Shown here piece by piece: positions 1 to 5,690 of a stretch of 9,962 nt of DNA. Origin of the DNA: Reyranella sp. (GTDB lineage: Bacteria > Pseudomonadota > Alphaproteobacteria > Reyranellales > Reyranellaceae); assembly GCA_030679805.1 (NCBI GenBank), contig JAUXST010000247.1, positions 1 through 9,962 on the forward strand, in the 5' to 3' direction. How positions within the stretch are numbered: position 1 is the first letter of the stretch; each line of letters starts with the position of its first letter. The position numbers were made by a program, and so were the translations under genes. The notes beneath the pieces were generated by a model that was not told the DNA's origin, made no database searches, and saw nothing but the letters and a program-made list of their open reading frames with translations.

Positions 1-1
1 C

Positions 2-700
2 ATCGGCCGCGCCTGCGTGCTCGGCCTCGCCGCCGACGGCTTCAACGTCGCCATCAACGGATCGAGCGATCGTGCGGCCTGCGAGAAGGTCGCCAAGGAA
101 GCCCGCAAGCTTGGCGCGAAGGCGCTGGTCGTCATGGGCGATGTCGGCAAGCCGGAGGAGTGCAAGCGGATCGCCGCCGCCGCGATCAAGGAATTCGGCG
201 CCGTCGATGTGCTGGTGAACAACGCGGCCCTTCGTCCCAACAGACCGTTTCTGGAGATGAGCGAAGCCGAATGGCGACGCGTCATTTCGGTCGATCTCGA
301 CGCCGCTGTATGGCTTTCCCGCGCCTGCCTTCCCGGCATGGTGAAAAAGGGCTGGGGCCGCATCGTCAACTTCGCCGGCATGAACGCAATCCACGGGCAC
401 GCCGGCCGCGCGCCGGTGTCGGTTGCCAAGCACGGCGTGTGGGGCCTCACCAAGGCCCTGGCGATGGAATTCGGGCCGAAGGGAATTACGGCCAACACCA
501 TCTCGCCCGGCCCCATCGCGCCCGACGTCGAGGAAAAGAACGCCTCCGCTCAGGCGCGCCAGCAGACGGTGGCCAAGGTGCCGCTCGGCCGCATGGGCAC
601 GCCGATCGAGGTGGCCGCCGCGGCGCGCCTGCTGATCTCCGAGGGCGGCGCCTACATCAACGGCCAGATGATCCAGGTGAACGGCGGCGCCGACACCTAG
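2..700 (+). CDS. SDR-family (FabG-like) protein, 5' end cut by window, catalytic residues altered
   Basis: Short-chain dehydrogenase/reductase fold protein, 232 residues visible. The frame is open to the left edge and begins with IGRAC, the tail of the glycine-rich GxxxGIGR nucleotide-binding turn, so the true start lies before the window; the GTG at 17 is internal. Visible fold marks are the NNAA motif (fragment residues 73-76), the PG motif after the last core strands (169-170) and a C-terminal INGQMIQVNGG-type ending, typical of classical 245-260 residue SDRs. Aligned without gaps to FabG as I remember it, the catalytic Asn is Asp98, the Ser is Gly126 and the Tyr of YxxxK is Val139 (VSVAK); only Lys143 remains. 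The NAD(P)-binding fold therefore looks intact, but ordinary ketoreductase chemistry is doubtful. It may be a divergent subfamily with another role. Family assignment is firm; function is not. It converges with the Bug gene downstream. Confidence 0.9.
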   Translation: MGRACVLGLAADGFNVAINGSSDRAACEKVAKEARKLGAKALVVMGDVGKPEECKRIAAAAIKEFGAVDVLVNNAALRPNRPFLEMSEAEWRRVISVDLDAAVWLSRACLPGMVKKGWGRIVNFAGMNAIHGHAGRAPVSVAKHGVWGLTKALAMEFGPKGITANTISPGPIAPDVEEKNASAQARQQTVAKVPLGRMGTPIEVAAAARLLISEGGAYINGQMIQVNGGADT

Positions 701-765
701 TACCTCAGCACAGTGATTCTGACGGATTGAGATTCCGCCGGCGTAGTCCTCATCGTCTTCCAGAC

Positions 766-813
766 CGCGGGCCTCTGGCCCCCTCATGATCATGAGCGGG
801 CCAGAGGCCCGCG
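766..813. repeat. 48-base near-perfect palindrome (REP-like hairpin) between convergent genes
   Basis: Arms 766-781 and 798-813 are perfectly complementary over 16 bases (core GCGGGCCTCTGGCC / GGCCAGAGGCCCGC). After one C/C mismatch (782/797), the centre 783-796 is itself a perfect 14-base palindrome, CTCATGATCATGAG. It sits in the 225-base gap between the SDR stop (700) and the Bug gene stop (926), so transcripts from either side could fold it. No T-rich run follows on either strand, so it is not a canonical intrinsic terminator. A dispersed REP-like element or a bidirectional 3'-end-protecting hairpin are the likeliest readings. I see no gene in the rest of the 701-925 gap. Confidence 0.8.
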
Positions 814-925
814 ATCCGTATGAGCATGAAAGGAGTGCTCTGGCACTATCACGGACTTCGACGCCCGGCCCGGCCCGATAAAATATCAAACAGTCGAAAT
901 CATTGCGCAGAGCTACTAGGCGCGT

Positions 926-1900
926 TTAGTCCAACTGGACGTTGGCGGCCTTGGCGATGCGGTGCCAACGCTCCGTATCCCGGGTGACGAAGCGGGCGAA
1001 GTCGGCGCGGCTTTCGGGTTCGACCTTGGCGCCCTGCTCCCGCCAGAGGCGCTTCACCCCTTCGTCGGCGAGCGCTTCCTGCACGGCGTCGTGCAGTCGG
1101 TCGAGGATGACGCCAGGCGTACGTGCCGGCGCGAACAGGCCGAACCAGGTGGTGATGCGGAAATCGGCGAGGCCCGCCTCGTGCGCCGTCGGCACATCGG
1201 GCAGCAACGCGTCGCGGCGACGGTTGGCGACGGCGAGTGCGCGCAGTTTCCCGGACTTGACGTAGCCCGCGACGGCGCTGACCAGGACGAAGGCAGCGGC
1301 GATCTGCCCGGCCAGCAGATCCTGCAGCATCGGCGCCCCGCCGCGATAAGGCACATGATTGAACTCTACGCCGGCACGTCCCTCGAAGAGGCCGATGGCA
1401 AGGTGTGTCACGGTGCCGAGGCCGGCCGACCCGATATCGATCGTGCCGGGCTTCCGCTTCGCCGCCGCGATGAAGTCGGCAAGGGACGCAACGTCGAGCC
1501 GCGCCGGATTGATCACCAGCACGTAAGGCACGCGGGCGAACGCGCTGATCGGCGCGAAGTCGCGGTCGAAGTCGAAGCCTGCCCTGGGGTAGATCGTGGG
1601 CGCATAGGTGAGACCGGTATCGCCCACCAGCACCGTGTAGCCGTCGGCCGCTGCGCGCGCCGCGATGGCCGTGCCCAGGGTGCCGCCGGCGCCGCTCCTG
1701 TTGTCGATCACCATCGTCTGGCCGAGCCGGTCGGCGACCTGAGCGGCGATCGGACGGGCGAACAGATCCGAACCGCCGCCGGCCGGAAACGGCACGATCC
1801 AGGCGACCGGTCGCTCCGGCCATTCGCCGGCGCGGGCGGCCACCCCCGTGCCTGTCGCCAACAACCCACCAAGTGCCGAACGCCTTGTCATCCCGATCAT
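926..1900 (-). CDS. Bug/TctC-family periplasmic solute-binding protein (orphan)
   Basis: Extracytoplasmic binding protein of the tripartite tricarboxylate transporter (TctC/Bug) family, 324 residues, the usual length. The N-terminus has a Tat-like or Sec signal (TRRSALGG then a hydrophobic run, about residues 4-24). The mature part opens with the family's first ligand loop, PFPAGGGSD (37-45), followed by IDNRSGAGGTLGT (65-77), the GSAGLGTVTHLA loop (158-169) and VPYRGGAPMLQDLLAGQI (183-200), all diagnostic. Known members bind carboxylates or other small organic acids; the ligand here cannot be predicted. No tctA or tctB lies in the window, so it must work with distant membrane subunits or as a sensor-type binding protein. 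The start is either the ATG at 1900 or the one at 1891, which would place the twin arginines close to the N-terminus; neither has a strong ribosome-binding site. It is divergent from dctP. Confidence 0.92.
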   Translation of the reverse strand: MIGMTRRSALGGLLATGTGVAARAGEWPERPVAWIVPFPAGGGSDLFARPIAAQVADRLGQTMVIDNRSGAGGTLGTAIAARAAADGYTVLVGDTGLTYAPTIYPRAGFDFDRDFAPISAFARVPYVLVINPARLDVASLADFIAAAKRKPGTIDIGSAGLGTVTHLAIGLFEGRAGVEFNHVPYRGGAPMLQDLLAGQIAAAFVLVSAVAGYVKSGKLRALAVANRRRDALLPDVPTAHEAGLADFRITTWFGLFAPARTPGVILDRLHDAVQEALADEGVKRLWREQGAKVEPESRADFARFVTRDTERWHRIAKAANVQLD

Positions 1901-2039
1901 ATGGTCGGTAGCTTAGCGACGGCGTCGGGCCGTCGCTACCGCATTGCCCGCCGATGAGGTAGGCTTTTCGCCGTCAGCCATGCCAGTGGCCGGACCAAGG
2001 AAGACAAAGTTTTCGGAGGCAACACTCAGGAGGCACCTC
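1901..2039. promoter_or_regulatory. Divergent intergenic region between Bug gene and dctP
   Basis: This 139-base spacer must hold the 5' control signals of dctP (+) and probably those of the Bug gene (-). It contains a small inverted repeat: GCGACGG (1916-1922) and CCGTCGC (1930-1936) with a 7-base loop, flanked further out by GGTA (1907-1910) and TACC (1937-1940). This could be an operator or a leader hairpin. I do not see a convincing sigma-70 -35/-10 pair. Confidence 0.4.
2028..2033 (+). promoter_or_regulatory. Ribosome-binding site fixing the dctP start
   Basis: A perfect AGGAGG lies 6 bases before the ATG at 2040. The same frame is open upstream to an ATG at 1944, but that extension would put 32 non-signal residues before a clear Sec signal peptide. 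The ATG at 2040 is therefore the start. Confidence 0.85.
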
Positions 2040-3086
2040 ATGAGCCGTCACAAGGGCTTAACAGTCGCTGCCGTCGTGGCGGCAAGCGTGATTGCGTGGT
2101 CGGGTAACGCGTTCGCCCAGGCGAAGATCGTCGATGGGCCGGAAGTGAACTGGAAGCTCGGGGCATGGGGCAAGCCGCGCGCCGCCACCCAGAACATCGA
2201 GGTCCTCAAGAAGTTCATGGAGGAACGCACCGGAGGCAAGTTCAAGATCCAGATCGGCTACGGCAGCTTCGGCAATCCCAAGGAGTTGCTGGACTCGCTC
2301 AAGGTCGGCAGCCTCGAAATGACCAACATCTGCGCCTCCTACCATCCTGAGAAGCTACCGGCCTTCTCCGCGCTCGACCTGCCGTTCCTGCCGATCCCCG
2401 ACCTCGATGTGCAGGAGAAGGTGCATCTCGCCTTCTACAAGCACCCGCTGATCGTCAAGGAGTTCGCGGCCTGGAACGCCATACCGTATCTGTCAGCGGT
2501 GTTGCCGACCAACGAGTTCGTCGGCCGCGGCAAAGCGCCCAAGAACATCGAGGATTTCAAGGGCATGCGTGTGCGGGCACTCGCCGGCATGGGCGAGGCG
2601 ATGCGCAAGCTGGGCGCGGTGCCGACCTCGGTCGACGCCACCGAAGTCTATACCTCGCTCGAGCGTGGCACCGTCGATGCCGCCGCCTTCCCGACCACCT
2701 ATGCCCACCAGTCGTACCGCACCTACGAGGTGGGCAAGTGGTATACGGAGAACATGAACCTGGGCAACGTTGCCTGCCCGACCCTGATCCATACCGAGCA
2801 CTGGGCCAAGCTGCCGCAACAGTACAAGGACCTGCTGATCGAGGCGCAGCCGCTGGCGCACGCAGCGGTCAAGAAGGCCTATCGTGACGCCGACGAGAAG
2901 AATTTTCCGCTGTTCAAGAAGAAGCTGCAGTTCATCAAGTTCACGCCCGACGAACTTGCCGCCTTCCGCAAGGCCGGCGGCCAGCCGGTGTGGGACGAAT
3001 GGGTCGCCAAGCGCGAGGCCCAGGGCATCCCGGGTCGCGAACTGCTGGACTTCCTGCTCAAGCAAGCCGCTTCGCCGAAATCCTGA
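2040..3086 (+). CDS. dctP: TRAP transporter substrate-binding protein (DctP family)
   Basis: Periplasmic solute receptor of a TRAP transporter, 348 residues, normal for the family. Residues 1-26 form a Sec signal peptide (KG at 5-6, hydrophobic core 7-20, AFA before the cleavage site, mature end QAKIVDGP). The DctP fold is shown by a helix-1 region with NIEVLKKFMEERTGGKFKIQ (52-71), the ALDLPFLPI segment (111-119), FKGMRVRA (173-180), which carries the arginine that usually pairs with a ligand carboxylate (likely Arg179), and PTSVDATEVYTSLERGTVDA (195-214). Ligands are usually organic acids; this one is unknown. Its membrane partners DctQ and DctM are encoded on the opposite strand and the gene converges on dctM with only 6 bases between stops, so it is transcribed from its own promoter in 1901-2039. 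The pairing with DctQM is inferred from adjacency. Confidence 0.93.
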   Translation: MSRHKGLTVAAVVAASVIAWSGNAFAQAKIVDGPEVNWKLGAWGKPRAATQNIEVLKKFMEERTGGKFKIQIGYGSFGNPKELLDSLKVGSLEMTNICASYHPEKLPAFSALDLPFLPIPDLDVQEKVHLAFYKHPLIVKEFAAWNAIPYLSAVLPTNEFVGRGKAPKNIEDFKGMRVRALAGMGEAMRKLGAVPTSVDATEVYTSLERGTVDAAAFPTTYAHQSYRTYEVGKWYTENMNLGNVACPTLIHTEHWAKLPQQYKDLLIEAQPLAHAAVKKAYRDADEKNFPLFKKKLQFIKFTPDELAAFRKAGGQPVWDEWVAKREAQGIPGRELLDFLLKQAASPKS

Positions 3087-3097
3087 GAACCGTCAGG
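3082..3097. other. Small hairpin joining the dctP and dctM stop codons
   Basis: CCTGA (3082-3086) and TCAGG (3093-3097) are complementary around a 6-base loop, GAACCG. The TGA stop of dctP is in the left arm and the complement of the dctM TGA stop is in the right arm. A 5-base stem is weak and has no U-tract, so it is unlikely to terminate transcription alone and may be chance. It is the only structure I see in the 6-base gap. Confidence 0.3.
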
Positions 3098-4397
3098 CCG
3101 CCGCCTCGAGGATGAACGTCACGATCTCGGGGAAGGCGGTCAGGAAGCCGATGGTGATGATGTCGGCGAAGATGAACGGCCAGATGCCTCGGAAGATGTC
3201 GGCGACCGAGATGTCTGGCCGGACGCCGTTGACCACGAACACCACGAGGCCGACCGGCGGCGACAGCGTCGCGATGCCGTTCAGCTTGACCAGGATGATG
3301 CCGAACCAGATCGGGTCGTAGCCCAGTGCCTCGACCACCGGGAAAATCACGGGAAGCGTCAGCAGGAACATGCCGATGCCCTCCAGTATCGTGCCCAGGA
3401 TCAGGTAGATGACGTAGATCGCCAGCAGGACGGCGAGCGGCGGCACGTCGAGTTTGGTGACCCAGCGCGCGATTTCCTCGGGCAATCCCGCAAAGCCCAG
3501 GAAACGCACGAAAATCAAGACGCCCCAGATCACGGTGAAGATGACAGCCGTGAGTCGTGCCGTCTCCAGCAACGCGCCCCGCAACTCGGGCCATTTCATG
3601 CCGTTCATCAACGCGATGACGAAGACGCAGAGGGCGCCCAGAGCACCCGCCTCGGTCGGCGTCGCCCAGCCGAACAGCATGCTGTAGAAGATAATGCCGA
3701 TCACCAGCACGATCGGCGCCGTGCCCGGCAGTGATTTGATGCGCTGTGGCCAAGTATAGCCGCGAATCGGTTTGCCGAGTTCGGGATTGCGCCAGCACAT
3801 GACGAGGATGATCAGGGTATAGACGAGGGCCGAGAAGAGTCCCGGCGCAAATCCCGCGACCAGCAGCTTGCCGATCGATTGCTCGGTGATGATGCCGTAG
3901 ACGACGAGGAGCGCGCTGGGCGGGATCAGCGAATCGAGCGTGGCGCCGGCCGCGACCACGCCGGCCGCCAAGCGCTTGTTGTAGCCCGCCTTCAGCATCT
4001 CCGGGATAGCCACCTTGGCGAACACGGCGGCCGCCGCGGTATTGGCGCCCGACACCGCCGAGAAGCCGGCGACGGCGTAGACCGTCGCGATGGCGAGACC
4101 GCCCGGCAGCCAGCCGACCCAGCGCCGCGCCGCCTCAAAGGCTGCCTGGGTGATCCCGGCATAGTAGGCAAGATAGCCGATCAGAATGAACATCGGCAGG
4201 ACGCTCAGCGTGTAGTTCACGACTGCCCCGTGCGGCACCACGCCGGCGGTGCGCAGGCCGGGACCGAAGCCGGTGAGCATGGCCAGTCCGAATGTGCCGA
4301 TGATGGCGGTCGCATAGGCGATGCGCACGCCGAGGACACAAAGGAGGACCAACAGGCCGCTGCCGAGAATGCCGAGAGTGAGTGGCTCAATGCTCAT
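3093..4397 (-). CDS. dctM: TRAP transporter large permease subunit (DctM)
   Basis: Large, ion-coupled membrane subunit of a TRAP transporter, 434 residues with about 12 hydrophobic segments, the family's usual size. Family marks include FSAVSGANTAAAAVFAKVAIPEM around 112-134, AAGATLDSLIPPSALLVVYG around 149-168 (the IPPS loop), the WATPTEAGALGA segment (244-255) and LNGIATLSPPVGLVVFVVNG around 372-391. The last is the second half-repeat counterpart of the IPPS loop, as expected from the internally duplicated fold. The start ATG (4397) overlaps the dctQ stop as ATGA, and GAGGAG (4411-4406) lies 8 bases before it inside dctQ, so the two subunits are translationally coupled. It catalyses solute import with, in known members, Na+ or H+ gradients. 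Its binding protein is convergent rather than in the same operon. Confidence 0.95.
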   Translation of the reverse strand: MSIEPLTLGILGSGLLVLLCVLGVRIAYATAIIGTFGLAMLTGFGPGLRTAGVVPHGAVVNYTLSVLPMFILIGYLAYYAGITQAAFEAARRWVGWLPGGLAIATVYAVAGFSAVSGANTAAAAVFAKVAIPEMLKAGYNKRLAAGVVAAGATLDSLIPPSALLVVYGIITEQSIGKLLVAGFAPGLFSALVYTLIILVMCWRNPELGKPIRGYTWPQRIKSLPGTAPIVLVIGIIFYSMLFGWATPTEAGALGALCVFVIALMNGMKWPELRGALLETARLTAVIFTVIWGVLIFVRFLGFAGLPEEIARWVTKLDVPPLAVLLAIYVIYLILGTILEGIGMFLLTLPVIFPVVEALGYDPIWFGIILVKLNGIATLSPPVGLVVFVVNGVRPDISVADIFRGIWPFIFADIITIGFLTAFPEIVTFILEAAA

Positions 4398-5017
4398 GAC
4401 CGCTTCTCCTCGCGCACTGTTTCTTCACGGCCCAGCGCCTCCTCGATCTCGTGCTGCGCCTGCACCTCGATGGTCTCGATCACCGGCACGGCGATCGGTT
4501 GCGCCTGCGGATATCGGATCAGGCGGATGTAGTCGAGCGCCTGTAGAGTCAGGCGCACCCACAAGACAGCGAGTACGGCGGGCACGAGAAGCTTGGTCGG
4601 CCAGATTGGCAGATTGATATCAATGGTCGAATCGCCGAGCTGCCAAGCGCGCAAGAAATTCAGATAGGTCGAATCGATCAGCACCGTGATGATGACAAGC
4701 GCCACCACGACGGCGAACAGCTCCATCGACCACATGAACCGCAGCGAGAAGCCGCGCAGCAGCAGATCCATGCGAATGTGGGCGCCAACCCTCTGAGCGT
4801 AGGAAACACCGAGGAAGGCGAACAACGCACTCGCCTGCTCCATGTAGTCGATGTAGCCGTTGATCGCGGTGTCGAAGACGGTACGTCCGATGACCTGGAA
4901 GACGCCCACGAACATCAGGAAGAAGATCGCGGCCGCGGCGATCAGGTTCATCCCGTCTTCCAGCCGCGACCAATAGCGGTGCGCGGCCGCCAAAGCGGCG
5001 GTTCCGTCTCCCTGCAT
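4394..5017 (-). CDS. dctQ: TRAP transporter small permease subunit (DctQ)
   Basis: Small membrane subunit of the TRAP transporter, 207 residues. Four hydrophobic segments lie near residues 24-44, 57-76, 97-117 and 142-162, and the family signature around RVGAHIRMDLLL (76-87) is clear. The ATG at 5017 was chosen because GGGAGG (5029-5024) sits 6 bases upstream and the protein then begins shortly before the first TM. The longer in-frame start at 5110 would add 31 polar residues and overlap the preceding gene. After the last TM there is a tail of about 45 residues that becomes strongly charged (QHEIEEALGREETVREEKRS), longer than in many DctQ proteins. Its stop overlaps the dctM start by 4 bases. 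It follows the unknown membrane protein gene by 67 bases. Confidence 0.92.
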   Translation of the reverse strand: MQGDGTAALAAAHRYWSRLEDGMNLIAAAAIFFLMFVGVFQVIGRTVFDTAINGYIDYMEQASALFAFLGVSYAQRVGAHIRMDLLLRGFSLRFMWSMELFAVVVALVIITVLIDSTYLNFLRAWQLGDSTIDINLPIWPTKLLVPAVLAVLWVRLTLQALDYIRLIRYPQAQPIAVPVIETIEVQAQHEIEEALGREETVREEKRS

Positions 5018-5023
5018 GCCGTC

Positions 5024-5029
5024 CCTCCC
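5024..5029 (-). promoter_or_regulatory. Ribosome-binding site fixing the dctQ start
   Basis: GGGAGG on the minus strand, 6 bases before the ATG at 5017. It decides against the longer in-frame start at 5110, which would overlap the upstream gene by 26 bases. Confidence 0.8.
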
Positions 5030-5084
5030 ATTACCGACGGCCGCCCGTATTCGGGTCGTTTCTTGCCGCTGACTTGAAGGGAGG

Positions 5085-5678
5085 CTAGCCTCCCCGCCCG
5101 CCCGGTTCAATCGATTGCATCCGGGTCGAGACGGCTTTCGATCGTTGCCATATCGTCACGGCGACGATGGCCCCGGCCACGCCAAGACCGCCGAACGTGA
5201 TCGCCAGTGTGCCGAAGATCAGGCCGAACAGGACGGCCATCATGCCCTGCTCGACAGCAAGCACGGCCTTCGGCTCGGCACGGCCGTTCGCCAGACTCGC
5301 CGTCAGGCGATAGCGGCCAGGTTGATCGATCGTGAAAACGAGGATCGAAGTACCCTTGCGGTTGCCGATCGAATAGCTGCTGCTGCCGGAAGGTTCGGTG
5401 AGTTTTACGACGGCACCGGTCGCCTCGGCAGTGAGCCCGACGCGCAGACCTCCGACGGAATCGGAGGCATGGTATTGGCCATCCACGAAGCTCCTCTGCT
5501 CGTGATAGATGGTGTAGGTGCCAGGCTTATCGAGGGCGAGGACCGCGCTGCCGGGCACAACGACCCGCATCACCTGCGCGTCGACCGTCTCCAAACGCGG
5601 CATCACGTAGAGCACCGCACCGCCAAATCCCGCGAGCGCGATCAGGCCGGCGACGACGAACCAGAGCGGGCTGCGCAT
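5085..5678 (-). CDS. Unrecognised two-TM envelope protein with a repeated beta motif
   Basis: I do not recognise this 197-residue protein. An N-terminal hydrophobic segment (about 5-27) leads into a polar, probably periplasmic domain (about 30-138) and then a long, glycine-rich hydrophobic segment (about 145-177), ending in a short basic tail. Both ends are therefore likely cytoplasmic. The outer domain looks all-beta and carries the same motif twice, 68 residues apart: VLALDKPGTYTI (46-57) and VFTIDQPGRYRL (114-125). This pattern resembles the strands of small bacterial beta-sandwich domains such as PPC, but this is a resemblance only. The start is firm: AGGAGG (5690-5685) lies 6 bases before the ATG. 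It begins 12 bases after the CocE-type gene and ends 67 bases before dctQ, so it is almost certainly co-transcribed with the hydrolase. A role as accessory factor to the transporter or hydrolase is speculation. Confidence 0.85.
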   Translation of the reverse strand: MRSPLWFVVAGLIALAGFGGAVLYVMPRLETVDAQVMRVVVPGSAVLALDKPGTYTIYHEQRSFVDGQYHASDSVGGLRVGLTAEATGAVVKLTEPSGSSSYSIGNRKGTSILVFTIDQPGRYRLTASLANGRAEPKAVLAVEQGMMAVLFGLIFGTLAITFGGLGVAGAIVAVTIWQRSKAVSTRMQSIEPGGRGG

Positions 5679-5690
5679 GTCAGGCCTCCT

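Noticed and set aside
17..19. GTG at 17 as start of the SDR gene
   Set aside because: It falls inside the nucleotide-binding region after GIGR-type residues; the frame continues to the window edge, so the gene is simply cut.
962..1957. 331-codon open frame on the + strand opposite the Bug gene
   Set aside because: Shadow frame with biased composition; the opposite strand encodes a complete TctC-family protein.
1944..2039. Longer N-terminus for DctP starting at 1944
   Set aside because: The AGGAGG at 2028-2033 and the Sec signal peptide starting at 2040 show that the shorter start is right.
5045..5056. CCCGTATTCGGG in the gap before dctQ as a terminator or operator
   Set aside because: A 4-base stem with a 4-base loop is too weak in GC-rich DNA to call.
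5018..5110. Longer N-terminus for DctQ starting at 5110
   Set aside because: It would overlap the upstream gene and add a polar leader; the ribosome-binding site points to 5017.
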